From the NCBI GenBank assembly GCA_015060965.1, contig SUXN01000001.1, positions 1-64,000 on the forward strand: a DNA stretch of 64,000 nt. The letters run 5' to 3'. Made by a program: the position numbers and the translations under genes. The notes beneath the pieces were generated by a model that was not told where the DNA came from, did no database searches, and saw nothing but the letters and a program-made list of their open reading frames with translations. Source of the stretch: Bacteroidales bacterium. Lineage in GTDB: Bacteria > Bacteroidota > Bacteroidia > Bacteroidales > Bacteroidaceae. Positions within the stretch are counted from its first letter, which is position 1, and each line of letters starts with the position of its first letter. This document shows, in pieces, positions 8,233 through 16,483 of the stretch.

Positions 8233-8943
8233 CTAAAACAGTATCTTTATCTTTTTCAGTTCGGCACGTAGGGCTTTTGACTTTTCGGGAGCAGTACACT
8301 TGTCCATCAGTGCCCAGAATCTATCGCTGTGGTTCATCTCCACCGTGTGGCACAACTCATGCAAAAGAACATAATCGATGAGTCTGTCAGGTAGCAGAAC
8401 AAGGCGTATGTTGAGGCTTATGCTGCCACGTGAGGTGCAGCTTCCCCAACGTGACTGCACGTCGCGCACGCTGCATCTGCTATACCTGAATCCATGCTTC
8501 TTTGCAAGTGCCTCCAGGCGCGGTGGCAGTATTATGCCGGCGCAATGTTTCATTGCACCCTTTATACCCTGACTCAATACCTTCTGCGTTCTTTCTGTCG
8601 TGTAGTCGGTTCCTGTAGGGCAATACAGGGTGTATCTCCCGTCACGGCCGGTAATCCTGATTCCTGTGGTATCGCCTTCTTGAACAGCGAGCTTGAAATA
8701 TGGGGTGTCAATGGTGAAATCCCGTCCTATCTGTTCTGGACTGTTGTTCTTTTGTGCCTCTTTCAATCTTGCTCCGCACTCGTCAAGCGCACGTTCTATG
8801 TCGGCTTTTTTGGCGCGCAAAGGTACTGTCATGTGGATTGCGTCGGGGCGGGCACGCATGATGATGCGGCGCGCACGTGGATTGCGCGTTATGACAATCT
8901 TGCCCCAGCGTGGATGCTCTACAGTACTCTTCGTGAGCGTCAT
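8233..8943 (-). CDS. YgjP/WLM-type zinc metallopeptidase (DUF45)
   Basis: A 236-residue protein with the zinc motif HELCH (H195, E196, H199) followed by H205 in NHSDRFW, and the family motif SRWGSCTSRGSISLN near 164-178. This is the YgjP-like (DUF45, M48-related) family, thought to be a soluble zinc peptidase; physiological targets are not known. Its start lies one base after the argB stop, so it is the last gene of the topA-aroK-speA-argB operon. The 3' side opens directly into repeat-rich DNA with no classical terminator visible. Confidence 0.85.
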   Translation of the reverse strand: MTLTKSTVEHPRWGKIVITRNPRARRIIMRARPDAIHMTVPLRAKKADIERALDECGARLKEAQKNNSPEQIGRDFTIDTPYFKLAVQEGDTTGIRITGRDGRYTLYCPTGTDYTTERTQKVLSQGIKGAMKHCAGIILPPRLEALAKKHGFRYSRCSVRDVQSRWGSCTSRGSISLNIRLVLLPDRLIDYVLLHELCHTVEMNHSDRFWALMDKCTAPEKSKALRAELKKIKILF

Positions 8944-8944
8944 G

Positions 8945-9718
8945 TTACGCTATTATGTGTGTGCCTTGAATGCCGTCAATGGCGTCGGCGCAGGTTATTA
9001 TAACCTCTTTCACTCCGTTTTCTATGGCATTGAAAGCATTGTCTATTTTGGGGATCATTCCACCGCTCACAGTGCCGTCGGCAAGCAGTGTACTGTAGCT
9101 CTCACGGGTGATGGTGGGGATGAGGCTTGCTGCGTCGTCGGGGTCGCGCATCACACCCGGGTGCTCAAAGCAGTAGACGAGTCTTGTCTCATAATGTGCC
9201 GATAGTGCCTTTGCCGTCTCTGCGGCCATGGTGTCGGCATTGGTGTTCAGCAGGTTGCCGTTGCCGTCGTGTGTAAGCGGGGCTATAATGGGAACAATGC
9301 CCTGTTCGATGAGGCGGGAAAGCATTGCGCCGTCGGCTTTGTCCACATCGCCTACAAAACCATAATCCACTTCACCTACAGGGCGCTTGTGGGCCCGGAT
9401 GATGTTGCAGTCGGCTCCCGTGAGGCCCAAGGCATTTACTCCGCGTGCCTGCAACTGTGCCACGATGTTCTTGTTTACAAGGCCACCGTATACCATTGTG
9501 ACAACCTGTAATGTGTCGCTGTCGGTGATACGCCGTCCACCCACCATGCGGCTCTCTATGCCCAGTCTCTCGGCAATGCGTGTCGCCGAGCGCCCACCGC
9601 CGTGGATGAGTACCTTACGGCCTTCAATCTGTGCAAAACGGTCGAGAAGACTGTTGAGGCTCTCGTGCTCCTCAACAATCTTCCCACCTACCTTTATGAT
9701 TGTTATTTTCTCTTTCAT
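8945..9718 (-). CDS. argB: Acetylglutamate kinase
   Basis: Phosphorylates N-acetyl-L-glutamate in arginine biosynthesis. The 257-residue protein shows the amino-acid kinase fold: KVGGKIVEEH (9-18), the nucleotide loop IHGGGRSATRIAERLG (about 41-56), and the C-terminal GTVSGGMIPKIDNAF with the catalytic lysine. A longer frame upstream lies inside speA and is rejected: the ATG at 9718 shares one base with the speA stop codon (TGATG), a typical coupled start. Pairing with arginine decarboxylase places synthesis of arginine and its use for agmatine/polyamines under one promoter. Confidence 0.93.
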   Translation of the reverse strand: MKEKITIIKVGGKIVEEHESLNSLLDRFAQIEGRKVLIHGGGRSATRIAERLGIESRMVGGRRITDSDTLQVVTMVYGGLVNKNIVAQLQARGVNALGLTGADCNIIRAHKRPVGEVDYGFVGDVDKADGAMLSRLIEQGIVPIIAPLTHDGNGNLLNTNADTMAAETAKALSAHYETRLVYCFEHPGVMRDPDDAASLIPTITRESYSTLLADGTVSGGMIPKIDNAFNAIENGVKEVIITCADAIDGIQGTHIIA

Positions 9719-11613
9719 CAATAGTCGAGGTATGTATATCCGTAAAGTCCCGAGCGGTAGTTCGAGAGGAACTCCTTGCCCTCCTCTAGGCTTATCTTGC
9801 CCTCCTTGACGGCACTTGTTACCCAACGCTCGAGTGTGCGCACGAGCTTGCGTGCATCGTACTGTACATAGTCAAGCACGTCTGCAATGGTTTCACCGTC
9901 GATAATCTTGTCGATGTTGTAGCCGTCCTTATCAACGCTGATGTGCACGGCATTGGTGTCACCGAAGAGGTTGTGCATGTCGCCCAGGATCTCCTGATAG
10001 GCTCCTACAAGGAACACACCAAGGTAATAAGGTTCGTTCGACTTCATCTTGTGCACCTTGAGGGAGTCGGCCTTGCTGTTGTAGTTTATGAAGTCTGTAA
10101 TCTTACCGTCGCTGTCGCAGGTCATGTCCTGGATGGTGCAGCTGCGGTCGGGACGTTCGTCAAGACGGTGTATCGGCATGATGGGGAAGAACTGGTCGAT
10201 ACCCCAGCTGTCGGGGAGGCTTTGGAAGAGCGAGAAGTTACAGAAGTATTTGTCGGCGATGAGCTTCGGCAGTTTTCGGAAGTCGTCGGGGATATGTTTC
10301 ATGTTCTTTGCAATGGAGAGAATCTCGCGGATGACACTCCAGAACATGCTCTCGATCTGTGCGCGGGTCTTCAGGTCTACAATACCGTGGCTGAAGAGCT
10401 CAAGAGCCTCCTCGCGTATCTGCTGTGCATCGTGCAGTGCCTCGAGCATGGTACGCTGGTCGAGCTCGCACCATATCTTGTATAGCTCCTTGGCGAGCTC
10501 GTGGTCGTTGGCCGCAACCTCCCAGTCCTCGTCCATCTGCGGCAGTGCGGCGGTCTCAAGGACCTCGAATACAAGAATGGCGTGATGTGCCGATACCGAG
10601 CGACCGCTTTCAGTGATGATGTTGGGGTGGGGGATGCCGTTCTTGTCTGCTGCATCTACCATTGTATATACAGCATCGTTCACATACTCCTGGATTGAGT
10701 AGTTGACACTGCTCTCGCTGCTTGACGAACGGGTGCCGTCATAGTCAACGCCCAGGCCACCTCCTATGTCGGTGAACTCGATGTTGTAGCCTAATTTGTG
10801 CAGCTGCACATAGAACTGTGATGCCTCGCGCAGTGCTGTCTTTATGTGGCGGATGCGTGTCACCTGGCTTCCTATGTGGAAGTGTATCAGGCGCAGGCAC
10901 TCCTTGATATCATATTTCTCAAGTATCTCAAGCGCTTCGAGCAGCTCGCTTGATGTGAGGCCGAATTTGCTTGCGTCACCGCCGCTCTCTTCCCACTTGC
11001 CGCTGCCTTCAGATGCAAGCTTGATACGTATGCCTATGTTGGGACGCACTCCCATGCGCTTGCCTATCTTTGCGATGCGCTTGAGCTCGTTGAGTTTCTC
11101 CACCACAAGGAATATGCGGCGGCCCATCTTCTGGGCAAGGAGCGCGAGCTCAATGTAGCTGTCGTCCTTGTAGCCGTTGCAAATGATGAGCGAGTCACTG
11201 TCGGTATTCATCGCTATCACGGCGTGGAGCTCCGGCTTTGAACCGGCCTCGAGGCCGATGTTGTATCTCTTTCCGTGGCTTGTAATCTCCTCAACCACGG
11301 GACGCATCTGGTTTACTTTTATGGGGTAAACGATAAAATTCTCGCCTTTGTAGTTGTACTCCTCGGCGGCAATCTTGAAACAGCCTGCAATCTTCTCGAT
11401 GCGGTTGTCAAGGATGTCGGGGAAACGCAACAGCACAGGTGCCGCCACGTCGCGTAGCGAAAGCTCGTCCATGAGCTCCTTGAGGTCAATCTGCACGCTG
11501 TCTTTCTTTGGCGTGACAGCTACATTACCCTTTTCATTGATACTAAAATAGGAAGCACCCCATCCGTTGATGTTGTACAGTTCCTCCGAATCTTCAATGC
11601 GCCATTTTCTCAT
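9718..11613 (-). CDS. speA: Biosynthetic arginine decarboxylase
   Basis: A PLP enzyme converting arginine to agmatine, the first step of a route to putrescine and spermidine. The length of 631 residues fits the SpeA family. K99 in YPIKVNQ binds PLP; GGGLGVDYDG (about 280) is the phosphate-binding glycine stretch; HFHIGSQ lies near 245. The C-terminal part holds the family's extra helical domain. Downstream argB overlaps by one base; aroK lies 35 bases upstream. The frame is intact and no signal peptide is present, so it is cytosolic. Confidence 0.95.
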   Translation of the reverse strand: MRKWRIEDSEELYNINGWGASYFSINEKGNVAVTPKKDSVQIDLKELMDELSLRDVAAPVLLRFPDILDNRIEKIAGCFKIAAEEYNYKGENFIVYPIKVNQMRPVVEEITSHGKRYNIGLEAGSKPELHAVIAMNTDSDSLIICNGYKDDSYIELALLAQKMGRRIFLVVEKLNELKRIAKIGKRMGVRPNIGIRIKLASEGSGKWEESGGDASKFGLTSSELLEALEILEKYDIKECLRLIHFHIGSQVTRIRHIKTALREASQFYVQLHKLGYNIEFTDIGGGLGVDYDGTRSSSSESSVNYSIQEYVNDAVYTMVDAADKNGIPHPNIITESGRSVSAHHAILVFEVLETAALPQMDEDWEVAANDHELAKELYKIWCELDQRTMLEALHDAQQIREEALELFSHGIVDLKTRAQIESMFWSVIREILSIAKNMKHIPDDFRKLPKLIADKYFCNFSLFQSLPDSWGIDQFFPIMPIHRLDERPDRSCTIQDMTCDSDGKITDFINYNSKADSLKVHKMKSNEPYYLGVFLVGAYQEILGDMHNLFGDTNAVHISVDKDGYNIDKIIDGETIADVLDYVQYDARKLVRTLERWVTSAVKEGKISLEEGKEFLSNYRSGLYGYTYLDY

Positions 11614-11648
11614 TTTCGTGGTGTTTGATAGCGGTTAGTACTAATGTC

Positions 11649-12176
11649 TTAAATATTGAACTGTCGGCAGAATGCCTCGACCGACGAATCTATCTGTGTC
11701 TTGTCTTCAAGCTTGTCTGCTATGAAGGTGTGCTGTGCCTTGCTGTAGTGCGGCATCCTCTTGCCGAGTTGCTCTACAATGAAAGCACGCAACTCCTCAT
11801 CGTTCTTCTCTCTTATAAGCGGGCGCTTGTGACGGGCGATGCTCAATCTGATGAAAAGCCTCTCTACCGGCACGTCAAGGAACACGGTGGTGCCCTGGGC
11901 GTTCATATACTCTACGTTGTCGAAGAAACAGGGTGTGCCTCCTCCTGTGGAGATGATTACATCCTCGAATTCTCCCACCTCGTGGAGCATGCGTCTTTCG
12001 ATGTCGCGGAACTCCTCTTCGCCCTTTTCGGCAAAAATCTGGGATATCGTCCTGCGGAAGCGCTCCTCGATGTAACAGTCCAGGTCGATGAACTGTATTC
12101 CGAGCGCGGCGGCAAGGGCGCGGCCCAGCGTGGTCTTGCCAGCTCCCATGTATCCTATGAGGAAGATTCTTGTCAT
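11649..12176 (-). CDS. aroK: Shikimate kinase
   Basis: Phosphorylates shikimate in chorismate synthesis. The 175-residue protein has the P-loop GYMGAGKT (8-15), shikimate-binding D31/D33 in IDLDCYIE, and STGGGTPCF. The upstream extension reaches into topA and has no family similarity, so the start is set at 12176, five bases after the topA stop. The partner enzyme AroC is encoded far away at 47825-48907. Confidence 0.95.
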   Translation of the reverse strand: MTRIFLIGYMGAGKTTLGRALAAALGIQFIDLDCYIEERFRRTISQIFAEKGEEEFRDIERRMLHEVGEFEDVIISTGGGTPCFFDNVEYMNAQGTTVFLDVPVERLFIRLSIARHKRPLIREKNDEELRAFIVEQLGKRMPHYSKAQHTFIADKLEDKTQIDSSVEAFCRQFNI

Positions 12177-12181
12177 TCCGC

Positions 12182-14515
12182 TTATTTCTTCTTTGTGTAT
12201 TTTCTCTTTGCAGGAGCCTTTCCGCCCTCCTGTTGCTTGCTTACAATATCCAGGCACTCGGCAAGAGTGAGCTCGGCCGGTGTCACTGTCTTTGGAAGCT
12301 TGTAGTTGCAGCCCTTGTAGGCGATGTATGGGCCGAAACGTCCGTTGAGCACCTGTAATTCAGGCTCTTCATCGAACTTCTGTATCACGCGCTGCGCCTC
12401 GGCCTTCTGCTTTTCCTCGATGAGTGCTGTTGCCTCTTCAAAGGTGACGGTCATTGGGTCGTAAGTCTTTGGGAGCGTAACGTATGCACTGCCGTGCTTG
12501 ATATAAGGGCCGAAACGTCCTGCACCGATTGTCACGGTGTTGCCCTCATATTCACCCAATGTGCGTGGCAGGCTGAACAGTTCCAAAGCCTCCTCAAGGG
12601 TTATTGTCTCCAAAGTCTGTCCGGGTTTCATCTGTGCGAAGCGCGGTTTCTCCTCGTCGCTTGCAGAGCCTATCTGTACGATAGGACCGAAACGGCCGAT
12701 CTTTACCGATACGGGTTTGCCGCTCTTGGGGTCATTGCCCAGGACGCGCTCGCCCACCTTATGCTCGTTCTTTGTCTGGATGATATTGTCAATTTTGGGC
12801 TCAAACTCCTTGTAGAACTCCGAAATATGGTCGGCCCAATGTCTCTTGCCGTCGGCGATCTCGTCGAACTGCTTCTCGACATTTGCGGTAAAGTTGTAGT
12901 CCATGATCTCGGGGAAGAACTCCAACAGGAAGTCATTAACCACGATACCTATGTCTGTCGGTATAAGCTTTGCCTTCTCTGCGCCAACAGTCTCCTTGCC
13001 CTCTTTGGCTGTTATCTTGCCGTTCTTTAGGGTGATGATGTCATATTTGCGCTGTGTACCGGCCTTGTTGCCTTTCTCTACATAGCTTCTCTGCTGTATG
13101 GTGCTGATTGTGGGCGCGTATGTCGAAGGACGTCCGATGCCCAGCTCCTCGAGCTTGCGCACAAGGCTTGCCTCGGTATAACGTGGGGGGTGCTGTGTGA
13201 AACGCTCTGTAGCTACAATCTCCTTGGCCGTGAGCTGGTCACCCTTGTGTACTGCGGGGATTGCTGCTGAGTCGCCTACAACCTCGTCGTCGCTGCTTTC
13301 ACGATAAACCTGAAGGAAACCGTCGAACACTGTTACTTCGCCTGTGGCGATGAATGATTCGCTGTGTCCGCTGATGGCGATGTTCACTGTTGTCTTCTCA
13401 ACCTGGGCGTCGGCCATCTGTGAAGCGATGGTGCGTTTCCAGATAAGTTCATACAGTCTCTTCTCGGGGATGGTTCCCTCGATTGTCGTATTTGTCATAT
13501 ATGTGGGGCGGATGGCCTCGTGAGCCTCCTGTGCACCCTTTGAATTTGTAGAGTAGTTGCGGCTCTTGAGGTACTTCTCGCCATACATCTCTGTTACGAC
13601 ACCTTTACATGAGCCAATGCACAATGAAGAGAGGTTCACCGAGTCGGTACGCATGTATGTGATGTATCCCGATTCATAGAGCCTCTGTGCAACCATCATT
13701 GTCTGTGACACGGTGAAGCCCAACTTGCGTGCGGCTTCCTGCTGCAGTGTAGATGTGGTGAAAGGTGCTGCTGGGCTCTTCTTCAAAGGCTTTGTGGTAA
13801 CGTCATCAATGACGAATTGTGCATCTTTGCACGATTCAAGGAACTTCTCGGCCTCTTCCCTTGTCTTGAAACGCTTTGATAGTTCGGTGTTGAGCAGTTT
13901 CTTCTCACCATCTTCCGAAGGCAGTATGAACTGTGCAGTAATGCGGTATCCGCTTTCTGTCGTGAACTTGTTTATCTCGCGTTCACGCTCTACGATAAGA
14001 CGTACTGTCACACTCTGTACACGGCCGGCCGAGAGGGCTGGCTTTACCTTGCGCCAGAGTACCGGTGACAGCTTGAAACCTACGATGCGGTCGAGTACGC
14101 GGCGCGCCTGCTGTGCGTATACAAGGTTAGTGTCTATCTCGCGTGGGTTTTCGATAGCATTCAGAATGGCGTTCTTTGTAATCTCGTGGAATACGATACG
14201 CTTTGTGTTCTCCGGTTTCAGCCCGAGTACTGTATAAAGATGCCAGCTGATGGCCTCTCCCTCGCGGTCCTCATCGGATGCCAGCCACACGGTGTCGGCC
14301 TTTTTGACCTCACTCCTGAGGCTGTTTACAAGTTTCTCCTTCTCGGCAGGAATCTCATATTCAGGTTCAAAGGTGCTTGTATTTATGCTGAACTCCTTTT
14401 TCTTGAGGTCACAGATATGTCCGTAACTTGACATTACCTTGTAATCCTTTCCAAGGAATTTTTCAATGGTCTTTGCTTTTGCCGGTGACTCGACAATAAC
14501 TAAATTCTTCTGCAT
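12182..14515 (-). CDS. topA: DNA topoisomerase I
   Basis: Type IA enzyme that relaxes negative supercoils. The Toprim domain is at the N-terminus (VIVESPAKAKTIEKFLG, then DEDREGEAISWHL near 78-90); the catalytic tyrosine is in YITYMRTDS near residue 290. Length is 777 residues. Instead of Cys4 zinc fingers the C-terminus carries three GRFGPxx repeats (near 627, 671 and 734) and ends in a lysine-rich tail (KRKYTKKK). It is the first gene of a five-gene operon. Confidence 0.95.
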   Translation of the reverse strand: MQKNLVIVESPAKAKTIEKFLGKDYKVMSSYGHICDLKKKEFSINTSTFEPEYEIPAEKEKLVNSLRSEVKKADTVWLASDEDREGEAISWHLYTVLGLKPENTKRIVFHEITKNAILNAIENPREIDTNLVYAQQARRVLDRIVGFKLSPVLWRKVKPALSAGRVQSVTVRLIVEREREINKFTTESGYRITAQFILPSEDGEKKLLNTELSKRFKTREEAEKFLESCKDAQFVIDDVTTKPLKKSPAAPFTTSTLQQEAARKLGFTVSQTMMVAQRLYESGYITYMRTDSVNLSSLCIGSCKGVVTEMYGEKYLKSRNYSTNSKGAQEAHEAIRPTYMTNTTIEGTIPEKRLYELIWKRTIASQMADAQVEKTTVNIAISGHSESFIATGEVTVFDGFLQVYRESSDDEVVGDSAAIPAVHKGDQLTAKEIVATERFTQHPPRYTEASLVRKLEELGIGRPSTYAPTISTIQQRSYVEKGNKAGTQRKYDIITLKNGKITAKEGKETVGAEKAKLIPTDIGIVVNDFLLEFFPEIMDYNFTANVEKQFDEIADGKRHWADHISEFYKEFEPKIDNIIQTKNEHKVGERVLGNDPKSGKPVSVKIGRFGPIVQIGSASDEEKPRFAQMKPGQTLETITLEEALELFSLPRTLGEYEGNTVTIGAGRFGPYIKHGSAYVTLPKTYDPMTVTFEEATALIEEKQKAEAQRVIQKFDEEPELQVLNGRFGPYIAYKGCNYKLPKTVTPAELTLAECLDIVSKQQEGGKAPAKRKYTKKK

Positions 14516-14578
14516 ATCGATCTTCTGTTTTCTTTGTTTGTCAAGATGCGGAGAGCCCCCAACATCTCAATTGTGGCG

Positions 14579-14613
14579 CAAAAGTAGAAAAGTTTCTTGT
14601 ATAAACGCACCAA
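14579..14613 (-). promoter_or_regulatory. Promoter of the topA operon
   Basis: On the minus strand TACTTTTG (14579-14586) matches TAnnTTTG, with TTG at 14611-14613, 24 bases upstream. The leader would be about 55-60 nt. Confidence 0.4.
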
Positions 14614-14654
14614 AAAAATGAAAAAAAACTAAAGAGATTCCGGCTGTTTTCCCC

Positions 14655-14674
14655 TAAAATAATATATTATTTTA
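14655..14674. promoter_or_regulatory. Perfect 20-base A/T palindrome
   Basis: Both halves of the palindrome are perfect complements (half-site TAAAATAATA). It lies upstream of the topA promoter, between it and the terminator of the barrel gene. It could be an operator or merely A/T-rich spacer. Confidence 0.25.
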
Positions 14675-14758
14675 AATAGGAGATTTTTTTTCGTTTTCAG
14701 GAGTGCCGTCTATGCTCATATGTGCAGTTTTATGGTTCTCATGATACTCCTCTCTACA

Positions 14759-14794
14759 GACAAAGGACCCTGCTTCTCTGCAAGGTCCTTTGTC
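14759..14794 (-). terminator. Terminator of the Nudix-TPR-barrel operon
   Basis: An 11-base perfect inverted repeat, GACAAAGGACC (14759-14769) and GGTCCTTTGTC (14784-14794), lies 20 bases after the barrel gene stop. There is no long T-run after the stem. Confidence 0.6.
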
Positions 14795-14813
14795 ATGTCA
14801 GTCGGTAGCTGTA

Positions 14814-16472
14814 TCAGAAATTCGCACTCAAGCCTATCACACCGTGTATACCGCGGGTGAGGTAGCCTGCATATTCATAATACTTCTTGTCGAGCAGATT
14901 GTTGCCCTGGAGATATGCGCCCAACCATGGTGTGATGTTGTATGATACCCTTAGGTTGAGGTCATTCTTGTTGGCAAGTCTTGTGCCCTCCTCTCCGTCG
15001 GTAAAGCGTGTGAAGTTGTAGCCGGCGTTCACCGTAAGGCCTCTCAGTGGCTTTACCTCGGCGTTGAGGTTGAGGGTAATCTCCGGTTTCAGTACCAGAA
15101 GGTCGTGGTTGTCACACTCCCAATAGTCGTAGCGTGCGTCGCCTGATACCTTGAGCCATCCGCCAAGGTCATATCCCACGCGGGCCGAGAAGAAAGCATC
15201 ATGCGTGTTCTTCTGTACAAAATTCGAGTATACGAATGCGTGTTGTGAGTATGTCTCAAGATACTCTACCTGCTGCAAAAGGTCGTCCTTCGTATAAACG
15301 TATCCTGCGGTAAGGTCAATTGAGAGTGGCTCGAATGTGATTGTTGAACCTACAGCAGCGTCAAGCACAGTGTATGTGGGCTTGAGTTGTTTGCTCACCT
15401 CCTTGTCGAATCCCCAGTAAGGTGTGATGCTCTCCAGCTTTGAGAAGTTGTTGTCAGTGCGTCCGCCTGTAGCCTTTGCGAAGAAACTTACATTGTTGGC
15501 GAAAGATTTTTTCAGCTTGATGTCGGGGGCGATTGCAAATGCTGCACCGTTGGCTGTTATAAGGTTCATCCTTGTGCCTAAACGGAGAGCCCAACCGCCA
15601 AGGTTGAAGTCCAAATACGGGTCAATGTCAACCGAGCAGTAGTTGTCATAGCCGAATGTGCTATTGCGCAACTCCTTGTTGTAAAGGAACATGTCCGCGT
15701 TTATCAGAATGCCGACCCTGCGCAACTCGCAGTTGTCAATGTCGTACCAGGCACTGCCTCCGGCATTGATGCTGTTCTCGTAGATGCCCTCTTCAATGCC
15801 TGTGGAGTATTTGCGGCCGTTATGGTTGAACGCGGTGTTGAAGCTGTATCCGAAGCCTTCGGTGGCCGTAGAGCCTCCGTTTACGCGGAAACCGTAGTCA
15901 ATGCTGTTCTGCTTGTCGGTGACATACTGCCCGAATCCGGCATTCTGGTAATTGAATACGCGGTTGTTGAAGTCTCCTGCAACGCCCAACCAAAGGTTGT
16001 TGAATGTGTGGGTGTATTCAATGTCGACAGCACTGTTGTACATCCTTGAATCCCATTTGTTGTAGAGCCCGTCAAGCTCTTTCTTGTAACCGTCCATTGA
16101 GGCTGCCATCTTGAAGTTGTCCCTGTCGGTGACATCGAGGTTGTAGCTTGCCTTGAGGTCAACTTCGTTCGTAACGCCGTAACCCAGACGTACATATCCG
16201 TTGTAAGGATTCTCCTGGCCGGGAAGCAACTCGTCGGTGTTCCTCTCGCTTACAAATCCCTTGTAGGGCATTGCTTCTGTAGTGAACTCGTACTTTGGGG
16301 CGCTTGTTTTGCTGCCGTTGCTTATGTTTGGCGTAAAATTCTTCTTGTTTACTTTTATCTGTACAGGGTTGTACTCGTTGTTTACGTTTACAACGGCCCT
16401 GAGGCTGTCGGTCTGTGCAAAGAGTGTGCACGACAGCATTATAGCGGCAACTGCCAATATGTTCTTTTTCAT
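14814..16472 (-). CDS. Outer-membrane beta-barrel protein, function unknown
   Basis: A 552-residue exported protein: signal peptide 1-19 (ends LFAQ), then a short polar region with no TonB plug domain, then repeated amphipathic strands with alternating aromatic residues from about residue 90 to the end, closing with aromatic-terminated strand GLSANF. The C-terminal NFTRF and GAYLQGNNLLDKKYYEYAGY resemble the last strands of TonB-dependent receptors, but the absence of a plug argues for a plain porin-like or assembly barrel. It starts 11 bases after the large TPR protein, so the two probably work together at the outer membrane. No family name is certain. Confidence 0.75.
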   Translation of the reverse strand: MKKNILAVAAIMLSCTLFAQTDSLRAVVNVNNEYNPVQIKVNKKNFTPNISNGSKTSAPKYEFTTEAMPYKGFVSERNTDELLPGQENPYNGYVRLGYGVTNEVDLKASYNLDVTDRDNFKMAASMDGYKKELDGLYNKWDSRMYNSAVDIEYTHTFNNLWLGVAGDFNNRVFNYQNAGFGQYVTDKQNSIDYGFRVNGGSTATEGFGYSFNTAFNHNGRKYSTGIEEGIYENSINAGGSAWYDIDNCELRRVGILINADMFLYNKELRNSTFGYDNYCSVDIDPYLDFNLGGWALRLGTRMNLITANGAAFAIAPDIKLKKSFANNVSFFAKATGGRTDNNFSKLESITPYWGFDKEVSKQLKPTYTVLDAAVGSTITFEPLSIDLTAGYVYTKDDLLQQVEYLETYSQHAFVYSNFVQKNTHDAFFSARVGYDLGGWLKVSGDARYDYWECDNHDLLVLKPEITLNLNAEVKPLRGLTVNAGYNFTRFTDGEEGTRLANKNDLNLRVSYNITPWLGAYLQGNNLLDKKYYEYAGYLTRGIHGVIGLSANF

Positions 16473-16483
16473 ATTATCGCTCG

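Noticed and set aside
9718-9826. 36-residue N-terminal extension of ArgB
   Set aside because: The extension is read from within speA in another frame and lacks similarity to the kinase; the overlapping TGATG start is standard.
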